Assembly (NCBI GenBank): GCA_023436495.1
Contig: JAEZIT010000105.1
Coordinates: forward strand, 1 to 11,596
Origin: Acidobacteriota bacterium
GTDB taxonomy: Bacteria > Acidobacteriota > Blastocatellia > Pyrinomonadales > Pyrinomonadaceae
Length of the DNA stretch: 11,596 nt
Direction of reading: 5' to 3'
Shown here: positions 1 through 6,588 of the stretch, in pieces
How the letters are laid out: every line of letters begins with the position of its first letter
How positions within the stretch are numbered: the stretch's first letter is position 1
Program-made: the position numbers and the translations under genes
Notes under the pieces: model-generated
Told to the model about the DNA's origin: nothing
The model's input: the letters and a program-made list of their open reading frames with translations, nothing else
Databases searched by the model: none

Positions 1-13
1 ATTTCCACCCGCC

Positions 14-51
14 AAAACGAAAAAGCCGCCACGCTTTTCGCATGGCGGCTT
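14..51 (-). terminator. Rho-independent terminator of the tRNA transcript
   Basis: Read on the minus strand, a 9-bp perfect stem (43-51 pairing with 23-31, arm AAGCCGCCA) encloses an 11-base loop. A T-rich tail (TTTTTCGTTTT) covers 24 down to 14. It lies about 10 bases beyond the 3' end of tRNA-Asp, where the tRNA transcript should end. Stem, loop and T tract are seen directly; the assignment to the tRNA unit is inferred from position. Confidence 0.85.
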
Positions 52-60
52 GATTTTAAG

Positions 61-137
61 TGGCGGGGCCGACGGGGCTCGAACCCGCGACCTCCAACGT
101 GACAGGCTGGCGTTCTAACCAACTGAACTACGACCCC
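61..137 (-). tRNA. tRNA-Asp (anticodon GTC)
   Basis: The 77-base minus-strand sequence folds as a complete cloverleaf. The acceptor stem GGGGTCG/CGGCCCC pairs throughout with one G-U. The D stem GTTC/GAAC is perfect. The anticodon stem CCAGC/GTTGG has one G-U and carries loop CTGTCAC with anticodon GTC. The T arm is GCGGG-TTCGAGC-CCCGT. The discriminator is G and the CCA end is encoded in the DNA. It reads aspartate codons GAC/GAU. It lies 94 bases downstream of tRNA-Val on the same strand and is followed by a terminator, so the two are probably transcribed together. Confidence 0.97.
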
Positions 138-141
138 GCGT

Positions 142-212
142 TGTAAATGGACAACTGACAATGGAAAACGGACAATTCAACCCCGCTTTCATTGTCCACT
201 GTCTATTTTACA
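142..212. repeat. Imperfect inverted repeat between the two tRNA genes
   Basis: The arms at 142-167 and 187-212 are near reverse complements. Each contains TGTAAA, GACA and GACAATG blocks in the same order, with a few mismatches and one-base indels, around a loop of about 19 bases. Arms of the type TGGACAATTGTC are common as dispersed AT-rich intergenic repeats in several phyla. If transcribed with the tRNAs, the segment would form a long hairpin in the precursor. Its function is unknown. Confidence 0.6.
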
Positions 213-231
213 TTTTCAATTCTCAAAAACC

Positions 232-307
232 TGGTGGGCTCGAAGGGACTCGAACCCCTAACTTCCTCCTTGTAAGGGAGGCTGTCTACCAATTGACGTA
301 CGTGCCC
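232..307 (-). tRNA. tRNA-Val (anticodon TAC), slightly irregular
   Basis: This 76-base minus-strand cloverleaf has a perfect anticodon stem CCTCC/GGAGG with loop CTTACAA (anticodon TAC, codon GUA and wobble). The T arm is AGGGG-TTCGAGT-CCCTT, the discriminator is A, and CCA is encoded. Two non-pairs stand out: A5-A68 in the acceptor stem (GGGCACG against CGAGCCC) and C10-A25 in the D stem. U8, A14, G18-G19 and the TTC of the T loop are all present. It is most likely a functional gene with mismatches. A partly decayed copy is the alternative. Confidence 0.9.
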
Positions 308-359
308 TAAACTCTTTTTTCGTAAATAATAATGGCCACGCCTGCCCACACCGAATTTC

Positions 360-393
360 AAAAAACTTTTCGCCCGACCGCAAAAAGGGCGAA
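360..393 (-). terminator. Probable terminator downstream of ispA
   Basis: On the minus strand a 7-bp perfect stem TTCGCCC/GGGCGAA (387-393 with 369-375) has an 11-base loop. It is followed after AAG by six Ts (365-360). It lies 31 bases beyond the ispA stop, so it could end ispA transcription before the tRNA genes. The offset of the T run and the long loop make it weaker than the terminators at 14-51 and 10972-10997. Confidence 0.5.
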
Positions 394-423
394 CGTTCAT
401 CCTACGAAAATCAGCATACCCTG

Positions 424-1302
424 TCAAGCCGTCCTGGCAAGAATCTGGCCCGCGATCTGTTCTAAAAGATTTGTCGGTCGATCTATCTCGGACAGGTGCC
501 CGACGGCCTCCGCATGAACGCGAGTCGCAAGTTCGCGGCTCCGCTCTACTCCGTAAAAGCTGGGATATGTCGCCTTTGCGGCCGCAAGGTCCTTGGCCGC
601 AGTCTTGCCCAAGGTCTGCGTCGTTTGGGTAACGTCCAGAACGTCATCGGTTATCTGGAACAGCAGCCCGAGACTCTCCGAGTATTTCGTGACGGCATTC
701 AGGTCATCCCGGCCCGCCCCCGCTATGATGCAGCCCGCCCGCGCGGCAAAGCAGATAAGCGCACCCGTTTTATTCCGATGTATTCCCTCGAGTTCTTCGA
801 TCGAAACTTCGCGTCCTTCTGCTTCGAGGTCGGCCTGCTGCCCGGCGACCATTCGCGTTGCCGCGACCGCAAGCTCATCAATGAGTTTCAGACGAACGCC
901 GTCCGTAAGCCGCGCATCCGCCGCGATCGCCCGGAATGCCAAGGATTGCAGCGCGTCGCCCGCCAATATCGCCGCGGCTTCTCCAAATTTTACGTGACAC
1001 GTCGCTCTGCCCCGCCGCAGATCGTCGTCGTCCATCGCCGGCAGGTCATCATGGATCAGCGAATAGGTATGGATCATCTCGATCGCCGCCGCAGCCGAGG
1101 CTAGCTCCTCATCGGCGGCTTCGAAGACTCGCCCCGTCGCCATCAGCAACGCCGGCCGCAGCCTCTTTCCGCCCCCAAACACGCTCCAGCGGATCGCAGA
1201 ATGCAGCAACTTAGGCTCTTCCGATTCAAGCGGAATACACCGTTCGAGCTCCGCGTCCGTTCGTCTTGCGGCGTCGCGCAAGAAACCTTCAAGTTCTTCC
1301 AT
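424..1302 (-). CDS. ispA: Farnesyl-diphosphate-synthase-type polyprenyl synthetase
   Basis: This enzyme condenses isopentenyl diphosphate with allylic diphosphates to make farnesyl (or geranylgeranyl) diphosphate, the precursor of undecaprenyl carrier, quinones and other terpenoids; it acts in the cytosol. The 292-residue length is normal for the family. GGGKRLRP (residues 43-50) forms part of the IPP site. The first aspartate-rich motif is D85-D86-x4-D91, in the bacterial form IHDDLPAMDDDDLRRG. CHVKFGEAA follows at about 102. K178-T179 lies in HRNKTG, and the second aspartate-rich motif is QITDDVLD at 216-223. Tyr80, five residues before the first motif, resembles E. coli IspA and favours a C15 product, but chain length is not proven. 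The start has no Shine-Dalgarno site. A promoter-like pair ending 8 bases upstream suggests a leaderless mRNA. It is divergent from the flavin-reductase gene. Confidence 0.95.
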   Translation of the reverse strand: MEELEGFLRDAARRTDAELERCIPLESEEPKLLHSAIRWSVFGGGKRLRPALLMATGRVFEAADEELASAAAAIEMIHTYSLIHDDLPAMDDDDLRRGRATCHVKFGEAAAILAGDALQSLAFRAIAADARLTDGVRLKLIDELAVAATRMVAGQQADLEAEGREVSIEELEGIHRNKTGALICFAARAGCIIAGAGRDDLNAVTKYSESLGLLFQITDDVLDVTQTTQTLGKTAAKDLAAAKATYPSFYGVERSRELATRVHAEAVGHLSEIDRPTNLLEQIAGQILARTA

Positions 1303-1310
1303 CGCTTGAA

Positions 1311-1339
1311 ATTATCGGCTATCGAATGGTGTTTTTCAA
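1311..1339 (-). promoter_or_regulatory. Predicted sigma70-type promoter of ispA
   Basis: On the minus strand, TTGAAA (1339-1334) and GATAAT (1316-1311) are separated by exactly 17 bases; each matches five of six consensus positions. The -10 box ends 8 bases before the ispA ATG, so transcription would start within about two bases of the start codon. The sites are seen directly; activity is inferred. Confidence 0.6.
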
Positions 1340-1352
1340 TTCGGTGGAGACT

Positions 1353-1381
1353 TTGCCTAAACACCTGCAATATTGTAGATT
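1353..1381 (+). promoter_or_regulatory. Possible promoter of the flavin reductase-PHP pair
   Basis: TTGCCT (1353-1358) and TAGATT (1376-1381) are 17 bases apart; each matches four of six consensus positions. The expected start of transcription near 1388 would leave only about 5 bases before the ATG at 1394. That agrees with the absence of a Shine-Dalgarno site there. The hexamers are weak, so confidence is limited. Confidence 0.4.
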
Positions 1382-1393
1382 CTTGTTAAACCT

Positions 1394-1882
1394 ATGCCGA
1401 TCAGCCCCGACGATTTCCGTAATACGCTGTCGCGATTCGCCAGCGGCGTAACGGTCGTAACTACAAAAGACGCCGCCGGAAATCTACACGGAATTACCGT
1501 CTCCGCGTTCAGCTCCGTTTCGCTCGAGCCGCCCCTGGTGCTCATCTGTATTGAAAAGGCTACGGGCAGCCATTACGCCTTCATCGAATCGAAAATGTTT
1601 GTAGTGAACATACTCAGCGCCGAACAAGTCACTTTATCGGAGCGGTTCGCATCGCAGATCGCTGGCAAGTTTGACGGCATCGACCTGACGCACAATGTTG
1701 ACGGCTTGCCGCTGCTCTCGGGTTGTCTCGCAAACCTGGAATGCCGCGTTGTGGACGTTTGCGACGGCGGCGATCACACGATATTTGTCGGAGAAGTTGA
1801 AAATTCGGCCGTCTTCGACGGCGATCCGCTCGTTTATTTCAGAAGCGATTATGGCCGGCTCGGCGATCGCATCTTTACTTGA
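1394..1882 (+). CDS. Flavin reductase-like (FMN-binding split barrel) protein
   Basis: This is a 162-residue single-domain protein of the flavin reductase family, whose members bind FMN or FAD. They use NAD(P)H to supply reduced flavin to a partner oxygenase, or act as small flavoproteins. Family blocks in order are FRNTLSRFASGVTVVTT near the N-terminus, GITVSAFSSVSLEPPLVLIC at about 33-52, FVVNILSAEQ followed by LSERFA at about 70-86, GLPLLSGCLANLEC at about 103-116, and DHTIFVGEVE at about 127-136. The last three blocks form the flavin-binding barrel. The start is supported by the typical PxxFRxxLxRFASG opening. No oxygenase lies nearby, so its partner is unknown. The next gene starts 4 bases after its stop, which suggests co-transcription. 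It has no Shine-Dalgarno site. Confidence 0.92.
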   Translation: MPISPDDFRNTLSRFASGVTVVTTKDAAGNLHGITVSAFSSVSLEPPLVLICIEKATGSHYAFIESKMFVVNILSAEQVTLSERFASQIAGKFDGIDLTHNVDGLPLLSGCLANLECRVVDVCDGGDHTIFVGEVENSAVFDGDPLVYFRSDYGRLGDRIFT

Positions 1883-1886
1883 TCTT

Positions 1887-2873
1887 ATGTTCGCTCGATA
1901 CGCTGCAGTCTTTGTCCTGACCCTTCTGTTCTTCTCAGGCGTCGCATCACAAGCGCCCGCGCTCCGCTGGTACAAAGGAAATACTCACACGCACACGCTG
2001 AACAGCGATGGCGATTCCGCTCCCGATGACGTGGTCAAATGGTATAGACAGAACGGCTACAACTTCGTCGTCATTACCGACCACGAATACATCACGCCTG
2101 TCGGCCCGCTCAATTCCCTGCTCGGAAAAGAGGGCTCTTTCCTTATCATCTCCGGTCAGGAAGTGACGGATTCATTCGACAAAAAGCCGTATCACATGAA
2201 TGGGCTCGGGCTCGAACGTGTGGTTATGCCGAACCGGCTCGGTGGTGCTGTCGCGACCTTGCAGAAGAATATCGACATGGTCCGATCGGCCGGCGGCATT
2301 CCGCAGATAAATCACCCGAATTTCGGCTGGGCTCTCACTGCCGAGCACCTTAAGCAGATCCGTGATTTTTCGCTGTTTGAGGTATATAACGGACATCCGC
2401 TCGTAAACAATCTAGGCGGCGGCGGAAGTCCCGGGACCGAAGAGATTTGGGACGCCGTTCTCTCGAGCGGCAAGATCATTTACGGCGTCGCCGACGACGA
2501 TTCCCATCATTTCAAAACGCGGGGCGACCGTACGGCCGCCGAACCGGGCCGCGGATGGATCTGGGTCCGTGCCGCCGAACTGACCCCGGCGGCTATATTG
2601 AACGCATTGGAACGAGGTGATTTTTATGCTTCGACCGGCGTAGAATTATCTGACATTTCAGCGGATAAGAGCGGCATCGCGGTAATGATCAAAGCAGAGA
2701 GAAACAGTAGATACCGCATTCAGTTCATTGGAAAAGGCGGCAGCGTGCTTGCCGAATCGATCGAAAATCCGGCGGTCTATAAATTTACGGGCGGCGAGGG
2801 CTACGTTCGCGCCAAGGTCATCGAATCCAACGGCAAACTTGCGTGGACGCAGCCGGTCGTTCCCGGCCGCTAG
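1887..2873 (+). CDS. Exported PHP-domain metallohydrolase (CehA/McbA-like)
   Basis: This 328-residue protein opens with a signal peptide: MFARY, a hydrophobic stretch at about 6-18, and cleavage probably near 20-25. It therefore likely acts outside the cytoplasm. The PHP metal ligands are visible: H34-T-H36 in GNTHTHT, D41, D65-H66 in ITDHEY, E92 in GQEV, H103, H143 in INHPNF, H170 in VYNGH, and the ADDDSHH block (202-208). This pattern matches PHP phosphoesterases and the CehA/McbA hydrolases; the substrate is unknown. Residues from about 255 on look like a small beta-rich C-terminal domain. I chose ATG 1887 because it gives a clean signal peptide just after the upstream stop. ATG 1851, which overlaps the upstream gene and adds 12 residues, is the alternative. 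There is no Shine-Dalgarno site, so translational coupling is likely. Confidence 0.88.
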   Translation: MFARYAAVFVLTLLFFSGVASQAPALRWYKGNTHTHTLNSDGDSAPDDVVKWYRQNGYNFVVITDHEYITPVGPLNSLLGKEGSFLIISGQEVTDSFDKKPYHMNGLGLERVVMPNRLGGAVATLQKNIDMVRSAGGIPQINHPNFGWALTAEHLKQIRDFSLFEVYNGHPLVNNLGGGGSPGTEEIWDAVLSSGKIIYGVADDDSHHFKTRGDRTAAEPGRGWIWVRAAELTPAAILNALERGDFYASTGVELSDISADKSGIAVMIKAERNSRYRIQFIGKGGSVLAESIENPAVYKFTGGEGYVRAKVIESNGKLAWTQPVVPGR

Positions 2874-3760
2874 GCCGATCGTTCGAGAATGCGTTCCAGG
2901 TCTTCTTCGCTGAGCTGATATATTTCGCTGCAGAACCCGCAGGACATAACGGCGCCTTTATCCTCGTCGATCATCGCGCGGACCTCGGCCGCCCCAAGCG
3001 CTGCGATCATCGTTTCCGCCTTTTCCATCGAACAAGTGCATTTGAATTCGACTTCCCTTTCTTCGAGCACGTCGAAACCGATCTCGCCGAGCGCGAGTTT
3101 TGCGAGGTCCGCCGCCGACGCTCCTTCTTTTATTAGGGACGTGAGGTGCGGGGCGTGCGCGATCGTATCTTCGATCATTGTCACTATGTGCTCGTTTGCG
3201 CCCGGCATCATCTGTATCATCACGCCGCCGGCAGCGGTCACATAAGGCTCGGAATTCTGCAGCAGCACGCCCAGTAGAACTGCAGACGGGATCTGTTCCG
3301 ATTTTGCGAGATAATAAGCAAAATCTTCGGCGATCTCGCCCGAAACGATCGGAACGGACCCCACATACGGATCGCGGTGCAGCCCGATGTCGAACCCGGA
3401 CTCACGGATCACATAGAACATTCCCTGGCCGACAATGCCGCTGACGTCGAATTTTCCGCTGTCGTTTACGGGCAGCTCGGCATCGGGGTTTTTCACATAG
3501 CCGCGGACCTGGCCGAATTTGTTTGCTTCGACAATGATCGCGCCGATCGGGCCTTCCGCTTGCACCTTAACGCTGAGCCGGTCAAAATCCTTCAGGCTTG
3601 CGCCCAACAGAGCAGCCCCCGTGAGCGTACGGCCAAGCGCCGCGGATGCCGTCGGCGAGGTCTGATGTCGGCGGACGGCTTCGGTCACCGTTGTCGTTGT
3701 AACGGCCGAGATCAGCCGGATGGTTCCGTCTGCCGCCGTGCCGTGGATCAATTTATCCAT
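2870..3760 (-). CDS. hslO: Hsp33 redox-regulated holdase chaperone
   Basis: Hsp33 is a cytosolic chaperone that becomes an active holdase when oxidation and unfolding release zinc from its C-terminal cysteines. The protein is 296 residues, normal for the family. The N-terminal substrate-binding domain contains ALGRTLTGAALLGASLK (about 41-57), EANKFGQVRGYV (about 78-89) and YYLAKSEQIPSA (about 149-160). The redox switch has the canonical C241-x-C243 and C274-xx-C277 motifs (FKCTCS and SCGFC), so regulation should be intact. Its stop shares the CTAG at 2870-2873 with the stop of the convergent PHP gene. No Shine-Dalgarno site precedes the ATG. On the minus strand, TTGACT (3797-3792), 18 bases, then GAAACT (3773-3768) is a weak promoter candidate ending 7 bases before the start. 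Confidence 0.96.
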   Translation of the reverse strand: MDKLIHGTAADGTIRLISAVTTTTVTEAVRRHQTSPTASAALGRTLTGAALLGASLKDFDRLSVKVQAEGPIGAIIVEANKFGQVRGYVKNPDAELPVNDSGKFDVSGIVGQGMFYVIRESGFDIGLHRDPYVGSVPIVSGEIAEDFAYYLAKSEQIPSAVLLGVLLQNSEPYVTAAGGVMIQMMPGANEHIVTMIEDTIAHAPHLTSLIKEGASAADLAKLALGEIGFDVLEEREVEFKCTCSMEKAETMIAALGAAEVRAMIDEDKGAVMSCGFCSEIYQLSEEDLERILERSA

Positions 3761-3879
3761 AAACTAGAGTTTCGGAAATGGCGTCGATAAAAGTCAAATT
3801 TGCAGCTCGAGGCTCCCTATTGCAAGTCCTAGAATTTTAACGAAAAACCTTAACACTCAGCTCCCAGTTGTTGAAAATA

Positions 3880-3908
3880 TTGCAATTACGGTAAACACAA
3901 GATATAGT
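3880..3908 (+). promoter_or_regulatory. Upstream promoter-like site of nrdJ
   Basis: TTGCAA (3880-3885) and TATAGT (3903-3908) are 17 bases apart, and the -10 element lies inside the predicted NrdR box at 3895-3910. Repressor binding there would block it directly. A transcript from here would have a leader of about 150 bases. It may be a second nrdJ promoter or only part of the operator. Confidence 0.4.
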
Positions 3909-3910
3909 AT
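3895..3910 (+). promoter_or_regulatory. Predicted NrdR box upstream of nrdJ
   Basis: The 16 bases ACACAAGATATAGTAT match the known NrdR consensus ACACWATATATWGTGT at 14 of 16 positions by hand alignment. NrdR is the ATP/dATP-sensing repressor of ribonucleotide reductase genes and usually binds paired boxes. The site lies 7 bases upstream of the -35 hexamer of the stronger nrdJ promoter and overlaps the -10 of the weaker one. A clear second box at the usual three-turn spacing is not seen; a degenerate candidate lies at about 3924-3939 (10 of 16). Confidence 0.65.
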
Positions 3911-3917
3911 TTTCTTA

Positions 3918-3946
3918 TTGACAAACCTCTAAATGTTGTCTAATAT
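3918..3946 (+). promoter_or_regulatory. Main sigma70-type promoter of nrdJ
   Basis: TTGACA (3918-3923) is a perfect -35 and TAATAT (3941-3946) a good -10, with a 17-base spacer. Transcription should begin near 3953, leaving a leader of about 116 bases before the ATG at 4069. The spacer edges carry a dyad, GACAA (3920-3924) and TTGTC (3936-3940), which may be an operator. I see no cobalamin-riboswitch B12 box in the leader. Confidence 0.75.
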
Positions 3947-4057
3947 CAGCAAACTTACGGATGCAGTTATTGTCCGCCAGACTTTCCGATCCATGTTTCA
4001 AATTGGTCCGGTCAAGTGATAAAATAGACAAATTCTAAACTAGCCCGAAAGGGTATT

Positions 4058-4063
4058 AAGGAG
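4058..4063 (+). promoter_or_regulatory. Strong ribosome binding site of nrdJ
   Basis: AAGGAG lies 5 bases before the ATG at 4069 and fixes the start. Just upstream, CCC-GAAA-GGG (4044-4053) can form a small GNRA-loop hairpin. Most other genes in the window lack such a site. Confidence 0.85.
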
Positions 4064-4068
4064 ATGGC

Positions 4069-6585
4069 ATGAGCACAGTTCTTGAGCCCGCCGGCGCGGG
4101 CAAATTTGCCGCTAAAAACGGAACGGGCGCAGCAGCCGGCAAGAGCCTCCGGCCGCTCGGCGTCAACGCAGAAAAGGTCGTCGCGAAACGCTATTCGCTT
4201 AAGGACGCAAATGGCGATCCGCTCGAAACCTGGGGTGACATCGTCCGCCGTGTGGTTGGGCACGTGTCGCGTGCCGAGACAGACCCGCAAAAACAGAACC
4301 TGTTCTACAACGATATGACGGCGGTCATGCTGAACCGCGAATTCGTTCCAAATACTCCTTGTCTCGTAAATGCCGGAAAGCCGAAGGGCCAGCTTGCGGC
4401 CTGTTTCGTTCTCGCCGTACCGGATTCGATCCAGGGCATCATGCAGCACGCCGAGAACGTCGCTATCATTCATCAGACAGGTGGCGGTACCGGAATGACC
4501 TATGAATTCCTCCGTCCTGCGGGCTCGATGGTCAATTCGACCCGCGGCGTGGCCTCGGGGCCGGTCAGCTTCATGAATATCGTCAATCAGACGACCGAAG
4601 TTGTAAAACAGGGCGGCGTGCGGCGCGGGGCAAACATGGGCATCCTGAGCATCGGGCATCCTGACATCCTTCGGTTCATTCATGCCAAGAACGACCAGAC
4701 GAGCCTTACAAATTTCAACATCTCCGTGACCGTTACTGACCTGTTCATGGAAGCCGTCGATAATGGCACATGGTTCCAGACCGAATTCAGCGACGAACCT
4801 TGGTCGCAGCCCGTATTTGACCCCGTCACCGGGAAAGAGTACGTCGTCTATAGACGTCCGGACGGCACGCCCGTGACGTTCGCGGACAAGCTGGCATTCG
4901 AAACGGCCGACCTGTCGAACTGCACGATCGAAGAGCCGCCGATGTCGGGAATGGTCTATGCTCCGGATGTCTGGAACCGCATCATCGCGTCGGCGCATAA
5001 ATACGCCGAACCGGGAATCATCTTTATCGACGAAGTAAACCGGCACAATCACATGATGGCGTCGATGGGCCCGATCTATGCCTGCAACCCTTGTGGCGAA
5101 CAGCAGCTTCATTTCAACAATTCCTGTAATCTCGGCTCTATCGACGTAGCCAAGTTCTACAGAAAGGCCGACGATGGCACCGATATTGATAAATGTATCG
5201 AATGGGAACGCCTCGCGGCCGTCACACATCTTTGCACCCGTTTTCTCGACAATGTCGTCGACGCCGGCCATTTCCCGCTCCCGGAGATCGATGACGTAGT
5301 CAAACGCACCCGTCCGGTTGGATTGGGTATCATGGGCTTTGCCGATCTGTGCCTTGATCTCGGGATCACTTACGGTGATGATGCATCACTCGAATTAATG
5401 GAACGCATCATGGGCTTCATCCGCCGAGAATCCTGGCTGGCATCGTTAAAGCTCGGCGCGGAAAAGGGAGTATTTCCTGAACTCGAAGCCAATCGCGACG
5501 CTTATGCAAAATTCATCTACGATGACCTTGGCATCTCTCGCGACATTCCGCTGACGCCGCGTAATTATGAGGTAACAACGATCGCTCCGACCGGCACGAT
5601 CTCGCTCGTGGCCGAAACGTCATCGGGCATCGAGCCGAATTTTTCGTGGGCCTACGTTCGTCAGGACACGCTCGGCACTCGCACCTACGTTCATAGTCTT
5701 GCGGCCGAGGCTCTTGGTATCTCGGTCGATCAAACCGACGAGGAGTCGATCAGAAAGGCCGCCGAATACGTTGTCGAGCACGAGAGCGAACTCCCGCCGC
5801 ACTTCATTTCCGCGATGAGCATCAGCTCGGTCCAGCACGTCAAAGTGCTTGCGGCGGCGCAGAAACATGTCGACAATTCGATCTCAAAAACCTGTAACGG
5901 CGCTAATGACGACACGGTCGAATCGGTAGACGAACTTTATCATCTCGCACGCAAGCTCGGGTGCAAGGCTGTGAGCTACTACCGGGACGGCAGCCGGGAA
6001 AATCAGGTTCTGAATTCGATGAAAGCTCCGGCCGAGACCGCAGCGAAGCAGGAAGAGGACACCTCTGTCACGGCGACAAAGGCCCTGCCGACGGCCCAGC
6101 GCATCGAGCGGCCGCGTGAACTGCAGGGATCGACATGGCGAATCCCGTTCGATACGCAGAATCTTTACGTTACGGTCAATCACAACGGCGAAAAGATACT
6201 CGAGGTATTTGCCGCCGGCCCGATCAGCGAAGGCGTCGGACTGCTGGCGTCGAAGATGCTTCGCGGCGGATTCGAGGTCAAGGAGGTCGCCCACAGCTTG
6301 AATAAAGTAACGGGCACACACGCCGTTTGGTTCAACGAAAGGCTGCTGACATCGCCCGAACAAGCGGTCGCGGAATGCCTTCAGCTTGTCGATCGCCGGC
6401 TGAACAATCTTCCGCAGTCGGAACGTGCGATCAGCAAGTTGAACGGTTCGGCCTCAGCCGTACATCCTGCAAAAGAGACGGGAATGTCTCAGCTGATCGG
6501 CGAATGCCCTGAATGCAGCGGCCAGCTTGAACACGCTTCCGGCTGCGATTTCTGCAGGGATTGCGGTTATTCGAAGTGTAAGTAA
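4069..6585 (+). CDS. nrdJ: Class II (adenosylcobalamin-dependent) ribonucleotide reductase
   Basis: NrdJ reduces ribonucleotides to deoxyribonucleotides with or without oxygen, using adenosylcobalamin to generate the active-site thiyl radical. The 838-residue protein is complete and shows no intein. C98 lies in NTPCLVNAG. C112 (LAACFVL) and C353 (NSCNLGSI) should be the active-site redox pair. C342 and E344 in NPCGEQ are the thiyl-radical cysteine and the catalytic glutamate; the 11-residue spacing from C342 to C353 matches characterised class II enzymes. KTCNGAN is at 607-613. Residues about 645-680 are a low-complexity linker, and about 683-780 match the TSCPD domain of NrdJ proteins. The C-terminus is a zinc-ribbon-like tail with C813, C816, C826, C829, C832 and C837; C832/C837 (CGYSKC) are likely the pair that re-reduces the active site. 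It is transcribed alone from an NrdR-box promoter. Confidence 0.97.
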   Translation: MSTVLEPAGAGKFAAKNGTGAAAGKSLRPLGVNAEKVVAKRYSLKDANGDPLETWGDIVRRVVGHVSRAETDPQKQNLFYNDMTAVMLNREFVPNTPCLVNAGKPKGQLAACFVLAVPDSIQGIMQHAENVAIIHQTGGGTGMTYEFLRPAGSMVNSTRGVASGPVSFMNIVNQTTEVVKQGGVRRGANMGILSIGHPDILRFIHAKNDQTSLTNFNISVTVTDLFMEAVDNGTWFQTEFSDEPWSQPVFDPVTGKEYVVYRRPDGTPVTFADKLAFETADLSNCTIEEPPMSGMVYAPDVWNRIIASAHKYAEPGIIFIDEVNRHNHMMASMGPIYACNPCGEQQLHFNNSCNLGSIDVAKFYRKADDGTDIDKCIEWERLAAVTHLCTRFLDNVVDAGHFPLPEIDDVVKRTRPVGLGIMGFADLCLDLGITYGDDASLELMERIMGFIRRESWLASLKLGAEKGVFPELEANRDAYAKFIYDDLGISRDIPLTPRNYEVTTIAPTGTISLVAETSSGIEPNFSWAYVRQDTLGTRTYVHSLAAEALGISVDQTDEESIRKAAEYVVEHESELPPHFISAMSISSVQHVKVLAAAQKHVDNSISKTCNGANDDTVESVDELYHLARKLGCKAVSYYRDGSRENQVLNSMKAPAETAAKQEEDTSVTATKALPTAQRIERPRELQGSTWRIPFDTQNLYVTVNHNGEKILEVFAAGPISEGVGLLASKMLRGGFEVKEVAHSLNKVTGTHAVWFNERLLTSPEQAVAECLQLVDRRLNNLPQSERAISKLNGSASAVHPAKETGMSQLIGECPECSGQLEHASGCDFCRDCGYSKCK

Positions 6586-6588
6586 GGC

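Noticed and set aside
496..1104. Open frame of 202 codons antisense to ispA
   Set aside because: It is an arginine-rich shadow of a gene with intact catalytic motifs.
3778..3840. 20-codon frame starting at ATG 3778
   Set aside because: It has no clear promoter, Shine-Dalgarno site or recognisable peptide, and is as expected by chance.
3953..4068. Cobalamin riboswitch in the nrdJ leader
   Set aside because: This would make sense for a B12-dependent enzyme, but I see no B12-box sequence (GCCACTG-like) and the leader of about 116 bases is too short for a full riboswitch.
4012..5271. Long open frame of 419 codons antisense to nrdJ
   Set aside because: It lies wholly opposite the strongly supported nrdJ frame, shows no recognisable domain, and is expected from codon bias in a GC-rich gene.
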